From Streptococcus oriscaviae (GTDB taxonomy: Bacteria > Bacillota > Bacilli > Lactobacillales > Streptococcaceae), in assembly GCF_018137985.1 (NCBI RefSeq), contig NZ_CP073084.1, forward strand, positions 496,001-560,000: 64,000 bases of DNA. Direction: 5' to 3'. The notes under the pieces are model-generated. The model made no database searches. It saw only the letters and a program-made list of their open reading frames with translations, and had not been told where the DNA came from. Both the position numbers and the translations under genes were made by a program. Of the stretch, positions 41,025 to 50,574 are shown one piece after another; within the stretch, counting starts at the first letter, position 1, and each line of letters begins with the position of its first letter.

Positions 41025-44000
41025 GTCATACTTTCTATGTCTTTGAGTTTAACAGAAACAATCTTAGACACCCCAGATTCCTGCATGGTCACACCATACA
41101 TGGCATCTGCCGCCGCCATTGTTCCCTTGCGGTGAGTCACGACGATAAACTGGCTGTCCTTGTCGAAGCGATTGAGATAGTCTCCAAAGCGCTTGACATT
41201 TGCCTCATCCAGCGCCGCTTCCACTTCGTCAAGGATGACAAATGGAATGGTTTTAACGCGAATAATGGAAAAGAGCAGAGCGAGGGCTGAGAGGGCCTTT
41301 TCGCCACCCGACATGAGATTGAGTGATTGGATTTTCTTGCCCGGAGGCTGCACCGAAATCTCAACTCCGGCTGTCAACAGGTCTGGCGTTGTCAGAATCA
41401 AATCAGCCGAACCTCCACCAAACATCTGACGGAAGGTCGTCTTGAAACTCTCTCTAATCGCATCAAAGGTCAGTTTGAAGCGCTCTTTCACCTCATCATC
41501 CATCTCATGGATAGTATCAAGCAGCAAATCGCGGGCTGATAAGATGTCTGCTCTTTGTTCATTGAGAAAGACCAGACGGTTAGAAACTTCATCATACTGC
41601 TCAATGGCGTCCAGATTGACAGGGCCCAAAGCACGAATCGCTCGTTCCAGTTCCTTCAACTCCTGTTCTGCCTTCGCTAGATTATCCAATGGTTGGGCGG
41701 TCTGACTTGCTTCTTCAAAGCTCATCTTGTAATATTCTGTCAGATTACCCAAGAGGTTTCTCAATTTATCTGCGGCCTGCTCACAATCCGCTTCCAACTT
41801 GGCCTGCTTGCGAATGAGGTCATCATTTTTCAGACGTGCCTGTTCCAGACGGGCTTCTAAATCTTCAAATTGCCCATCTACGTCTTCTAATTCAAACTTG
41901 AGACGGATAAGGACTTGGCCGGTTTCTTCCTTGCGCTGATTCGCTTGATTCAACTGTCCTTCTAAAACTTCCAGACTGGTGTCATCCAAGGCCTCAATTT
42001 TTTGATCGATAACATCCTGAAGCACAGCCATTTCTTTTTCTGTCGCGAGCTTTTCTTCTTCTAAGCGAAGTAGATTTGTCTGCTCAAAGCGCAGCTCACT
42101 GGTTAGTTGTGTCTGTTCCAGCTTGAGCGTTGATAGCTTATCTTGGAGAGCCTGTAAACTTTCCTGAATGGCATCTCGGTTGTCCTTAACCTGCTCAATT
42201 TGCTCTGTTAGCTGGATTTTTTTCCCGGCAAACCCATCTAAATCCTTGCGGTATTCTTGTTCCAAATCCTGCAATTCTGCCAAGAGCCCTTGATTGGTCT
42301 GACTCAGCTGCAGCTGGTAAAGCGCCGTCACTTCTTCCAAGCGTTTACCAATTTGCTCATGGCGAAGACGGCTTCCCTGCTCAGCTAAGCGGGCTTCTTC
42401 TCCTTCAGATTTGATGGTATCAAGTTGTTGACGAGCCTTCTCTAGAGCTTCTTTCTGATGAGCGACCACTTCTTCTTGAGCTTGCAAGGCTTGTGCTAAA
42501 TCTGCAAGCTCACTAGCTAATGAGTCTAGTTCCGGTTGAATAAAGGTTGTTTGATTTGTCCGATTGCTACCGCCCGCAAAGGAGCCGCCCGGACGAATTT
42601 CAGTTCCATCCAAGGTAACTAGACGCACTTGAAACTTGGTAGCACGCGCAGCCTGATTAGCGTTATCAATCGTATCAAAGAGAGCGACTGTTCCCAAAAG
42701 ATTTTGGAAAATATTCCCCAAACGACTGTCATAGCTCACAAGTTCACTAGCCATCCCCAGAAAACCTGTTGATTTAACTAGAGAGGCTGTATGATGGTCA
42801 GCCAATTGGCGCGGCTTGATGGTGGTCAGGGGGAGAAAGGTCGCCCGCCCTTGACGGCTCTGTTTCAGAAAGGCGATTGCTGCCTTAGCGCTTCTCTCAT
42901 CCTCTACAATAACATGCTGACTAGCCCCTCCGAGCGCAATCTCAAGTGCTGTCTGATAGTGGGGGTCAAAGGTCAATTTTTCACTCACAGCTCCCACAAT
43001 TCCGCCTATTTTTGAGGCGTTCTGTAAAACTGCTTTAACGCCAGCGTAGAAGTTGGAATGATTTTTCAAGATGGCTTCTAAACTTGCCTGACGAGCCTTT
43101 TTTGTTTTGATTTGATCCAACAGATCAAACATCAGCCCCTGCTCTTTTTGATAGCCTTGTTCTAGCTCTGCTAGGGCTTGGTTTTCCCTCTGGTAGTCTG
43201 CTAGGAGCTGGCGGAGTTTGGCAACTGTCTCTTCAAGCTCGGACTGACTAATCTCCAGTTCAGCCTCTCCTGCTTCTTTTTCGGCCAGCAGGCGGTTTAT
43301 CTCCTCTGACTTACTCTCTGAAAGGCTAATCTGATTGGCAATATCCTGCTCAACCTTAGTCAGTTTGTTTGAAAGCTCGGCTTCTTCTTGTAAAAGGCGA
43401 ACATAGGTTTCACGCAGATGATCCAAAACTTGCTCTGGGTCTTCTGAGAAGTAGGCGATTTCCTTATTTGTTTCGGCTATACCAGCCTCTAAACGCGCCA
43501 ATTGTTCTTCGATATGCTGCAAATGCAGGCCTTTTTCTGCTAAACCTTGCTGGGTCTTTTCTAATTTCTCTCCCAACTGGGCTAGGCGTTCCTGAGCCTC
43601 TTGTCTGCTGGACTCATTCTGGCTGGATTCTAGTTTATAGACTTCAATTTTTCTTTCTAGGTCGCTGATCAGTTTGGTCAAGTCCAAGAGCAAGGCTTGT
43701 TTGCGCTCAACTTCTTCCGTTAACTGGTGACGTTGGCTCTTGAGTTCTTGGTTTTCTTGCTCTAGTTTGCTGCGTTGTTCATAGTAGCTACTCAAGTCTT
43801 CCCGAACCTGCGCCAACTCTTCTTCCTTGAGAGTCAGACGCTCACGACCACTTTTGAGTTGGGCAACCAAAACATTCAGATAAAGGGCACTTCTCTGGCC
43901 ATCCAAATCAAGGAATTTCTTGGCAGTCTGAGCTTGTTTTTCCAAGGGTTTGACCTGATTGTCCAGCTCGTAAATAATGTCTTCCAGACGATTGAGGTTA

Positions 44001-44557
44001 TCCTGCGCCTGAGCCAGTTTACTCTCCGTTTCCTTCTTACGAGTCTTGTACTTCAGCACTCCAGCCGCCTCTTCAAAAATCGCGCGGCGCTCCTCAGGTT
44101 TCGAGTTGAAAATTGCCTCGACCCGTCCTTGGGAAATAATCGAGAAAGAATCTCTTCCTAGTCCTGTATCCATGAAAAGATCATGAATATCCCGCAAGCG
44201 CACCTTCTGGCCATCAATCAAATACTCACTATCACCAGAACGGTAGATATGCCGCTCAACCTTGATTTCCTTATTGTGGTTAGCAATAAAACCAGTGCTG
44301 TTGTCTAGCGTCACGATGACCGATGCGTAGTTGAGAGGTTTCCGGCTTTCCGTTCCTGCAAAAATAACATCCGGCATTTTTCCGCCTCGAAGACTCTTGG
44401 CAGAAGACTCTCCTAACGCCCACCGTAGGCTCTCTGTAATATTGGACTTGCCTGAACCGTTGGGCCCAACTACTGCCGTCACCCCTCGGTCAAAGACAAC
44501 CTTTGTTTTATCTGCAAAGGACTTAAAGCCCTGCATTTCAATTGATTTAAGATACAT
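41021..44557 (-). CDS. smc: Chromosome partition protein Smc
   Basis: Protein of 1178 residues. N-terminal Walker A is GPNGSGKSNI near residue 32. Two long coiled coils (about 170-500 and 660-1010) flank a hinge near residues 510-650 with GASQHVIVEDERSAKAAIAF. The C-terminal ABC signature is LNLMSGGEKALSALALLF, with Walker B FVILDEVEAALDEAN. With ScpA and ScpB it forms the condensin that organises the chromosome. It starts two bases after rnc. Confidence 0.98.
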   Translation of the reverse strand: MYLKSIEMQGFKSFADKTKVVFDRGVTAVVGPNGSGKSNITESLRWALGESSAKSLRGGKMPDVIFAGTESRKPLNYASVIVTLDNSTGFIANHNKEIKVERHIYRSGDSEYLIDGQKVRLRDIHDLFMDTGLGRDSFSIISQGRVEAIFNSKPEERRAIFEEAAGVLKYKTRKKETESKLAQAQDNLNRLEDIIYELDNQVKPLEKQAQTAKKFLDLDGQRSALYLNVLVAQLKSGRERLTLKEEELAQVREDLSSYYEQRSKLEQENQELKSQRHQLTEEVERKQALLLDLTKLISDLERKIEVYKLESSQNESSRQEAQERLAQLGEKLEKTQQGLAEKGLHLQHIEEQLARLEAGIAETNKEIAYFSEDPEQVLDHLRETYVRLLQEEAELSNKLTKVEQDIANQISLSESKSEEINRLLAEKEAGEAELEISQSELEETVAKLRQLLADYQRENQALAELEQGYQKEQGLMFDLLDQIKTKKARQASLEAILKNHSNFYAGVKAVLQNASKIGGIVGAVSEKLTFDPHYQTALEIALGGASQHVIVEDERSAKAAIAFLKQSRQGRATFLPLTTIKPRQLADHHTASLVKSTGFLGMASELVSYDSRLGNIFQNLLGTVALFDTIDNANQAARATKFQVRLVTLDGTEIRPGGSFAGGSNRTNQTTFIQPELDSLASELADLAQALQAQEEVVAHQKEALEKARQQLDTIKSEGEEARLAEQGSRLRHEQIGKRLEEVTALYQLQLSQTNQGLLAELQDLEQEYRKDLDGFAGKKIQLTEQIEQVKDNRDAIQESLQALQDKLSTLKLEQTQLTSELRFEQTNLLRLEEEKLATEKEMAVLQDVIDQKIEALDDTSLEVLEGQLNQANQRKEETGQVLIRLKFELEDVDGQFEDLEARLEQARLKNDDLIRKQAKLEADCEQAADKLRNLLGNLTEYYKMSFEEASQTAQPLDNLAKAEQELKELERAIRALGPVNLDAIEQYDEVSNRLVFLNEQRADILSARDLLLDTIHEMDDEVKERFKLTFDAIRESFKTTFRQMFGGGSADLILTTPDLLTAGVEISVQPPGKKIQSLNLMSGGEKALSALALLFSIIRVKTIPFVILDEVEAALDEANVKRFGDYLNRFDKDSQFIVVTHRKGTMAAADAMYGVTMQESGVSKIVSVKLKDIESMT

Positions 44558-44559
44558 AC

Positions 44560-45246
44560 TTATCCTCTAGCCTCCACTGCATTTTTAGCGGCGGCTTGTT
44601 CAGCTAATTTCTTGGAACGGCCCTTACCCTGTCCGATAATCCGTTGGTCAGCCGTCACTACTACTTCAAACACCTTGTCATGGGCCGGACCTGTCTCAGC
44701 AATCACCTGATAGGAAATAGCGATTTCCCCATTGACCTGTAACAGTTCCTGAAGGGCAGTCTTATAGTCCGTCACCCGCTCAAAGTTGCCTACCTCCAGT
44801 TGCGGAATCATGACCTTATAGAGAAACTCCTCCACGACCTGCTCTCCCTTGTCCAAAAGCAGAGCGCCTAAGAAAGCCTCGAAGGCATCTCCTAGAATGG
44901 TATCGCGATTACGACCACCTGACTTTTCTTCTCCCTTGCCCAGGCGTAAGTAGCGATCAAAACCGCAGGCACGCGAAAATCCAGCCAAACTTTCTTCCCG
45001 AACAAAGGTCGAACGTAGCTTGGACATTTCCCCTTCTGGATAATGAGGGTACTTCTGGTAAAGGTATTTGGAAATGACCAGCTGAAGAACAGCGTCTCCT
45101 AAAAATTCCAAGCGTTCGTTATGTGAAATTTTTAGAAGGCGGTGCTCGTTGGCATAGGAAGTGTGGGTAAAGGCGGTTTCAAGCAAGGGCAAATCCGCAA
45201 ATTCAATACCAAATTCGGCAGCTAATTTTTCTTGTAATGTTTTCAT
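44560..45246 (-). CDS. rnc: Ribonuclease III
   Basis: Protein of 228 residues. The RNase III signature [16 protein letters not shown] is near residue 45; the C-terminal double-stranded RNA-binding domain begins about residue 155 with [12 protein letters not shown] and ends [15 protein letters not shown]. It cleaves double-stranded RNA in rRNA maturation and turnover. The ATG at 45246 has AAAGGAG upstream; the open frame reaches 45285 without support. First gene of the smc operon. Confidence 0.97.
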   Translation of the reverse strand: MKTLQEKLAAEFGIEFADLPLLETAFTHTSYANEHRLLKISHNERLEFLGDAVLQLVISKYLYQKYPHYPEGEMSKLRSTFVREESLAGFSRACGFDRYLRLGKGEEKSGGRNRDTILGDAFEAFLGALLLDKGEQVVEEFLYKVMIPQLEVGNFERVTDYKTALQELLQVNGEIAISYQVIAETGPAHDKVFEVVVTADQRIIGQGKGRSKKLAEQAAAKNAVEARG

Positions 45247-45273
45247 GATAACTCCTTTTAGTCTGTCCTTACT

Positions 45274-45282
45274 ATTATACCA
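45274..45282 (-). promoter_or_regulatory. rnc-smc-ftsY operon promoter
   Basis: Minus strand TGG-TATAAT, an extended -10 with the hexamer at 45274-45279, 27 bases before the ATG. Confidence 0.6.
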
Positions 45283-45332
45283 CAAAATGGATTAGGCGCG
45301 CTTTTTCCTCCTTATTTCTAAGCAGAAAAGCA

Positions 45333-45361
45333 TTTACAACTTCCTACTTTTTCGCTACAAT
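45333..45361 (+). promoter_or_regulatory. Promoter of the acyltransferase-like gene
   Basis: TTTACA (45333-45338), 17-base spacer, TACAAT (45356-45361). The ATG is 27 bases downstream, after AAAGGAG. Confidence 0.75.
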
Positions 45362-45388
45362 GAAAGAAGGAAATCGAAAGGAGCCAGC

Positions 45389-46387
45389 ATGAAGAAACCA
45401 GCTTTATCAGACCTCAATCTTTCTCTGCTGTCCCTCCTGCAATTTTTAGGGGCCATCTTGGTTATTGCCATTCACAGCCAGAAGGTTTTTGACCACCATG
45501 CCCTACATTTTATCCAAAAAAGTATCTTCGGCCGGATGGTTGTGCCTTTTTTCATGGTTAGCGCCAGCTTTTTCATCCGCAGAAATCAACACCAGACTTT
45601 GACCTATTTTAAGAGTCAGATTCGTCAGTACCTCTTTTGGTCTGCCCTCTATCTACCTTATTTTGTTCTCTATCTGAGAAGCATCCAATTGCCCCTCACC
45701 TCCTATCCCCTTGCTTTCATCATTGGCCTGACCTATACAGGGATTGGATACCAGCTCTGGTATATTCCTGCATTTCTGACTGGACTTTTTCTAGTGAACG
45801 TCAGTTTGAAGAAACTAGGTTTTTTCTGGACTAGCTGTCTTGCCCTACTCCTTTATCTGTTGGGGTGTAGCGAAACCTACTCTGCTTTTTTGACAGAAAC
45901 CAGCGTGGGTACCGTCTTTACAAGCTATATGGACATCTTTTTTACCACCCGAAACGGCCTCTTTTACACACCCGTTTTCATCCTAATTGGCTACGCCCTT
46001 TGTGATAACTATTACAGCTCCTTCTTTCAGAAACAAGTCGGCCTCAAGCTCCTAGGAAGTTTCATGTTGTTCTCCTTAGAAGGCTGGCTAATCTTTCACC
46101 ACCAAGGGATTGACAAGAACTTCTTTCTGGGCCTAATTCCTTTCACAGCCTTCCTAGTAGCTTTCAGTCTATCTAGCAACCTGTTCAAAACAAGAAATCT
46201 TGGAGCACTCAAATACTACGCTAACTATTATTACTTCCTCCATCTCATCCCTGTCGAAATATGCCTCTTCCTCCTAAAAGACAGTGGCCTCGAACCTGCT
46301 CTCAAGGGCCAGCTAACCTTTCTCATCAGTCTACTGACTTGCCACTTGTTAGCTCATTTTCTGGTTAAACATCAAAAAAAGACCTGA
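45389..46387 (+). CDS. Acyltransferase 3-like integral membrane protein
   Basis: Protein of 332 residues with about ten hydrophobic segments along its length. The start LLSLLQFLGAILVIAIHSQKVF has the conserved His of the acyltransferase 3 family, and an Arg-rich motif (SASFFIRRNQHQ) follows the second segment. Family members acylate surface sugars or export acyl groups; the substrate here is unknown. It stands alone between rnc and a convergent regulator. Confidence 0.75.
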   Translation: MKKPALSDLNLSLLSLLQFLGAILVIAIHSQKVFDHHALHFIQKSIFGRMVVPFFMVSASFFIRRNQHQTLTYFKSQIRQYLFWSALYLPYFVLYLRSIQLPLTSYPLAFIIGLTYTGIGYQLWYIPAFLTGLFLVNVSLKKLGFFWTSCLALLLYLLGCSETYSAFLTETSVGTVFTSYMDIFFTTRNGLFYTPVFILIGYALCDNYYSSFFQKQVGLKLLGSFMLFSLEGWLIFHHQGIDKNFFLGLIPFTAFLVAFSLSSNLFKTRNLGALKYYANYYYFLHLIPVEICLFLLKDSGLEPALKGQLTFLISLLTCHLLAHFLVKHQKKT

Positions 46388-46412
46388 TTTGCAATAAATC
46401 GGGCCTTTCTTT
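46374..46412. terminator. Bidirectional terminator between the acyltransferase-like gene and the regulator
   Basis: GACCTGATTT and AAATCGGGCC form a stem with one mismatch, flanked by A and T runs on both sides (AAAAAA before it, CTTTTC after it). Confidence 0.75.
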
Positions 46413-47455
46413 TACTCCAAATCAAAATCATCCTGTAGTTTTACAATCACCTGTTTGAGCAAGTCGCGATTGACACTGTACTTGACATCACTATCTTTCG
46501 TGTTAAAAAGAAGCAAGTCGCCGTTAATCAGTTTTTGTGTGTGGAAAGACACAGCTGCCCCTGTGATAGCCAGTCGTTCGGCAATGTCCTTGCTCTTGGC
46601 ATGAGGCTTGGTCAGTTCCACCAAGACCTGATAACGCGTACTATCGCTGATAACCTTGAGGGCATTAGTCAAGTCATCTATATCTAACTCCTCATTGGAC
46701 AGCAAAATCTGGTCAATCCGACAGGAAGCAAGAAGCGCAACCTTCATATTGTCAAACTGCTCATTGCCGTAATAAGCAAACCAAAAACACCATGGACTGA
46801 GGACAAAGAATTGGGCATTCTCTATCTTCAAAGCATCCAAGCTAGTCATAGCTAACTGCTTGGATTCTCTGTAGAGTTTTTCAATATCAAACTCTCTAGC
46901 AAAGGTTTCTCGCTCCGTTCTTGCCTCTTCAAAATAGGGCTGATAGATTGGAAGCAACTTATACAAGAGATTGACAGAACGCCGAACAGTTTCTAAAGGG
47001 TTGCGAATGGCTAGCGACCAATACCATTTTTCCGCTGGCTTTTTGTCCGTCTTTTCCAAGAGTTCCATGAGGCTGAGGTCCTTCTCACGATGACCGTCAT
47101 TTTCTGACGCCAACATGGTTCGCATGGCCTCTTCAACTTCTTCCTGCGACAAGGCCAGGATTAGCTGGCAGGCTTCCCCAACCGTCTTTGGATCCTGTCC
47201 ACCATTCAAGAGATAGAAGTAAAGACTATGCAAACTATTAAAGATATGGCCCCAGAGAAAGACCTCGTTGACTTCCTGACGGAAATCAGCTAGCTTTTCC
47301 TCAATCTCATCACGAATGTCCAAGGCATCTTTGAGTATGTCTTTTTCTTTCTGTGAAAAATCCGCCTCAAACGGCTCTTCACGCTCCTTGACAATCAAGG
47401 GAATGAAAAACTTCTCAACAATCTCACTTCGATAATCACGGTAATCTAATTTCAT
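46412..47455 (-). CDS. ArsR-type winged-helix regulator with a long N-terminal domain
   Basis: Protein of 347 residues. The last 80 or so form an ArsR-like winged helix: ALKVISDSTRYQVLVELTK, then KSKDIAERLAITGAAVSFHTQKL as recognition helix region, then a beta wing with VKYSVNRDLL. The first 250 residues are a helical, acidic domain that I do not recognise and that may sense a ligand. It lies 11 bases after an MFS gene. It probably represses the pair through the palindrome at 48785-48800; that link is inference. Confidence 0.8.
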   Translation of the reverse strand: MKLDYRDYRSEIVEKFFIPLIVKEREEPFEADFSQKEKDILKDALDIRDEIEEKLADFRQEVNEVFLWGHIFNSLHSLYFYLLNGGQDPKTVGEACQLILALSQEEVEEAMRTMLASENDGHREKDLSLMELLEKTDKKPAEKWYWSLAIRNPLETVRRSVNLLYKLLPIYQPYFEEARTERETFAREFDIEKLYRESKQLAMTSLDALKIENAQFFVLSPWCFWFAYYGNEQFDNMKVALLASCRIDQILLSNEELDIDDLTNALKVISDSTRYQVLVELTKPHAKSKDIAERLAITGAAVSFHTQKLINGDLLLFNTKDSDVKYSVNRDLLKQVIVKLQDDFDLE

Positions 47456-47466
47456 ATTCCTACTTT

Positions 47467-48735
47467 CTAACCTTGAACGAACTCTTTTTTAGGTTTATGT
47501 CCTGTAATAACAGTATAGCCCAACAATCCCACAGAAAGCAAGAGGAAGATCAGGGAAATACTTGTCGCAGAAAGAAGAGTCACCATAAGAGCAACCAGGG
47601 CTTGTCCAGCTACCATACCAATCTGGCAGAAAGAATCAATACCACCACCAACAGTTGCCAACTTATCCTCTGGCAGTTCGTTTAACACCAAGGCGTTCAT
47701 TTTGGGATTAAAAATGCCCAAGGTCACAGCAGTCACAAAAAGAACTGCTAATACCACGTAGATATTGTGAAGGAAGAAACCTGAAAACAGCAAGACAGGC
47801 ATAAGGGTAGAAAACTTGAGGAGATTGAGCAAGCTGACGTTTTTGAACAGAGCTATCCCCACACTTGAGCCAAGAATACTACCAACTGAAAAGAGAATGG
47901 AAATAAGAGCAATCGTAGTTCCAGTATTAACAATGACAAAACCTGAAAACTCCTTCATATTAAGAATCACCAAGGGCGAGAGGGCGGTAAAAATCGCATT
48001 CAAGCTAGCGATGGTAACAATAGAAGCCTTGAGCACAGGGATATTTTGAATGGCTTGATAGGATTCTTTGATACTCTGACGAATCCCCTTGACAATACCA
48101 GTCCCTGTTTCCGTTTGCTCAACCTGCTGAATCGGATTTTCCTTCAAAAGCTTGGCAAGGGCGGGACGGAGAGTTGCCATAATCGCAAGGCTGGCCAAGA
48201 AGGTTCCTGCGTTAAAGAAGGCAAGATTCTGGTAAGACATGAAGCCGATTAGGATAGCACCGCTGGCTTGGAAAGCAATCTGTAAAAGACTTTTGACCGT
48301 CACCTTAAAAGCCGTGGCTGTTTCACGGTCTTCTGCCGCTACCACCCGAAGACTGACTGGCATATAGAGGCCGTTTTCGTACTGACCAGCCAAGTCAGAC
48401 AGGAAGTTGAGGACGCAGACCACTGCTACAATCCAGAGTGCCGGCGCAAATCCCATCAATAAGCCAACTACCACATACAGTCCTACACGAACCACCAGAG
48501 TTGCTAGAATGGTATCCAATTTATTTTTAGTCCTATCTGCCCAAATTCCGATGAAGAGCCCCGTTAAAATCGGCAGGGTTTCAGAAGCGGTAATCATGGC
48601 CAAGGCAAACTTGGTGTCTGGCAAAAGCAAGACATAGTTCATCAAAGCCAGATAGTAAAGGACATCTCCAAAATTGGAAATCAAGTCTGCCACAAAGCTA
48701 GAAAGAAACAATTTATTGTTGACTATTTTTTTCAT
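47467..48735 (-). CDS. MFS transporter
   Basis: Protein of 422 residues with about twelve membrane segments. The pattern of LFIGIWADRTKNKLDTIL between segments two and three is the MFS loop motif (G..ADR..R/K), and a charged central loop (residues 195-225) divides two halves. This is the MFS_1/MFS_3 drug-efflux-like group; substrate unknown. The ATG at 48735 is preferred over 48738 on spacing from AAAGGAG. First gene of a pair with the ArsR-type regulator. Confidence 0.88.
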   Translation of the reverse strand: MKKIVNNKLFLSSFVADLISNFGDVLYYLALMNYVLLLPDTKFALAMITASETLPILTGLFIGIWADRTKNKLDTILATLVVRVGLYVVVGLLMGFAPALWIVAVVCVLNFLSDLAGQYENGLYMPVSLRVVAAEDRETATAFKVTVKSLLQIAFQASGAILIGFMSYQNLAFFNAGTFLASLAIMATLRPALAKLLKENPIQQVEQTETGTGIVKGIRQSIKESYQAIQNIPVLKASIVTIASLNAIFTALSPLVILNMKEFSGFVIVNTGTTIALISILFSVGSILGSSVGIALFKNVSLLNLLKFSTLMPVLLFSGFFLHNIYVVLAVLFVTAVTLGIFNPKMNALVLNELPEDKLATVGGGIDSFCQIGMVAGQALVALMVTLLSATSISLIFLLLSVGLLGYTVITGHKPKKEFVQG

Positions 48736-48776
48736 CATAAACTCCTTTAATCCAAATTAAGCGTTTATTTAATATT

Positions 48777-48804
48777 ATTTTACACTTTATTTAAATAAAG
48801 TCAA
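48777..48804 (-). promoter_or_regulatory. Promoter of the MFS/regulator operon
   Basis: Minus strand TTGACT (48799-48804), 16-base spacer, TAAAAT (48777-48782). The spacer is almost entirely a 16-bp palindrome. Confidence 0.8.
48785..48800. promoter_or_regulatory. Palindromic operator CTTTATTTAAATAAAG
   Basis: A perfect 16-bp palindrome between the -10 and -35 elements. A second near-palindrome, TTAATTTAAATAA (48808-48820), lies just upstream of the -35. It is typical of a winged-helix repressor site; the adjacent ArsR-type protein is the obvious candidate. Confidence 0.65.
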
Positions 48805-48871
48805 GAGTTAATTTAAATAAGAACAAAATTTTTATTAAGCGTCTGTTTTATTTCTCCTTTCTGTTTTTTTC

Positions 48872-48900
48872 TTGACAAGATTGCCTTAGTTTGTTATAGT
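48872..48900 (+). promoter_or_regulatory. Promoter before the DUF1846 leader
   Basis: TTGACA (48872-48877), 17-base spacer, TATAGT (48895-48900), near consensus. Transcription would start near 48907, 104 bases before the ATG. Confidence 0.85.
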
Positions 48901-48906
48901 ATTGTT

Positions 48907-48977
48907 CGGGCACCTCTAGAAGAGGTCGATAAGTAAATAAAAGCTCCCTAGTCTTAGGGAGCTATTTTTATTTTTCC
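48907..48977 (+). ncRNA. Terminated leader RNA or small RNA upstream of the DUF1846 gene
   Basis: From the predicted start, two hairpins follow: ACCTCT-AGA-AGAGGT (48912-48926) and AGCTCCCT with AGGGAGCT (48942-48963), then ATTTTTATTTTT. The second is an intrinsic terminator inside the 5' leader. The transcript would be a small RNA of about 70 nt or an attenuator. It contains no credible leader peptide: no ATG is present. I do not recognise a known riboswitch class. Confidence 0.6.
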
Positions 48978-49010
48978 TAGACAACATACTATTTTGGAGG
49001 ATTTGACAGT

Positions 49011-50498
49011 ATGAAACAGATTGCTTTTGATTCAAATAAATATTTGAACCTACAACGCGACCATATCTTGGATCGTATCGCCCAATTTGAAGGTAAACTT
49101 TACATGGAATTTGGCGGAAAAATGCTAGAGGACTTCCATGCCGCTCGTGTCCTTCCTGGTTATGAGCCTGATAATAAGATTAAACTCCTTAAAGAATTGA
49201 AAGAACAGGTTGAGATTGTCATCACCATCAACGCTAGCAATATCGAGCATTCTAAGGCGCGTGGCGATTTGGGTATTTCCTACGACCAAGAAGTCTTTCG
49301 CTTGATTGATACCTTCAACGATATTGACATCTATGTTGGTTCTGTTGTCATCACCCAGTATGCCGGTCAACCAGCCGCCGATGCCTTTCGCAAGCAGCTG
49401 GAAAAGCACGGTATCAAATCCTACCTCCACTACCCTATCAAGGGCTACCCATCTGACATCAACCACATCATCTCGCCAGAAGGTATGGGAAAAAATGACT
49501 ACATCGAAACCAGCCGCAATTTAGTTGTCGTAACCGCTCCTGGCCCAGGTTCTGGCAAGCTTGCCACCTGTATCTCCCAGCTCTACCACGATCAACTCCA
49601 CGGAATTACTTCTGGCTATGCCAAGTTTGAAACCTTCCCAGTCTGGAATTTGCCACTCCACCATCCTGTCAATCTAGCCTACGAGGCAGCAACTGCTGAT
49701 CTTGACGACCTGAATATGATTGACCCCTTCCACCTCCAAACCTATGGAAAAACCGCCGTCAACTACAACCGCGACATTGAAGTCTTTCCAGTTCTCAACC
49801 GTACCTTCGAACGCATCTTAAATAAATCTCCATATGCTTCGCCGACAGATATGGGCGTTAACATGGTAGGTTATTCTATCATCAACGAAGAAGCCGCCAT
49901 CGAAGCTTCTAAGCAAGAAATCATCCGCCGCTACTATCAGACCTTGGTTGACTTCAAGGCTGAGCGTGTTAGCGAGCAGGCTGTGAAAAAAATTGAACTC
50001 CTGATGAACGAAGTCGGGGTTACTCCTGCTGATCGCAAGGTTGCACTTGTGGCACGACAAAAGGCAGAGCTAACAGGACAGCCCGCTCTTGCCCTAGAGT
50101 TACCAAATGGTGAGATTGTCACCGGTAAAACCTCCGACCTCTTTGGTCCTTCTGCTGCAGTCCTTATCAATGCGATTAAAAAATTGGCCAACATCGCAAA
50201 GGAAACCCATTTGATTGAACCAGAGTATGTCCGACCAATTCAAAATCTCAAAATCAATCACCTCGGCAACCGCAACCCTAGACTCCATTCTAGCGAATTA
50301 CTGATTGCTCTGGCTATTACCGCTATGAATAAAACCGAAGCAGATATTGCCATGAAAGAACTAGGAAATCTCAAGGGAAGCGAAGCCCACTCTACTGTCA
50401 CGCTTCCTGAAGAAGATAAGAACGTTCTCCGTAAACTGGGAATCAACGTCACCTTTGATCCCATCTACCAACACAACAAGTTTTATCACAAACACTAA
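49011..50498 (+). CDS. DUF1846 domain-containing protein (UPF0371)
   Basis: Protein of 495 residues. The start [33 protein letters not shown] and the central [22 protein letters not shown] (a P-loop-like turn) mark the UPF0371 family. Structures of the family show nucleotide-binding-like domains but its role is not settled. GGAGG stands 10 bases before the ATG. It is monocistronic with its own leader and terminator. Confidence 0.92.
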   Translation: MKQIAFDSNKYLNLQRDHILDRIAQFEGKLYMEFGGKMLEDFHAARVLPGYEPDNKIKLLKELKEQVEIVITINASNIEHSKARGDLGISYDQEVFRLIDTFNDIDIYVGSVVITQYAGQPAADAFRKQLEKHGIKSYLHYPIKGYPSDINHIISPEGMGKNDYIETSRNLVVVTAPGPGSGKLATCISQLYHDQLHGITSGYAKFETFPVWNLPLHHPVNLAYEAATADLDDLNMIDPFHLQTYGKTAVNYNRDIEVFPVLNRTFERILNKSPYASPTDMGVNMVGYSIINEEAAIEASKQEIIRRYYQTLVDFKAERVSEQAVKKIELLMNEVGVTPADRKVALVARQKAELTGQPALALELPNGEIVTGKTSDLFGPSAAVLINAIKKLANIAKETHLIEPEYVRPIQNLKINHLGNRNPRLHSSELLIALAITAMNKTEADIAMKELGNLKGSEAHSTVTLPEEDKNVLRKLGINVTFDPIYQHNKFYHKH

Positions 50499-50507
50499 TT
50501 TTACCTT

Positions 50508-50540
50508 TAAAAAGCTCAAAACCGCGGTTTTGAGCTTTTA
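50508..50540 (+). terminator. Terminator after the DUF1846 gene
   Basis: TAAAAAGCTCAAAACC and GGTTTTGAGCTTTTA form a 15-bp or longer near-perfect stem around GC. The same stem sequence is used at 6312-6358. Confidence 0.85.
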
Positions 50541-50574
50541 CTTTTTATATTTTGCACCGGGAAGTAGCACCTAC

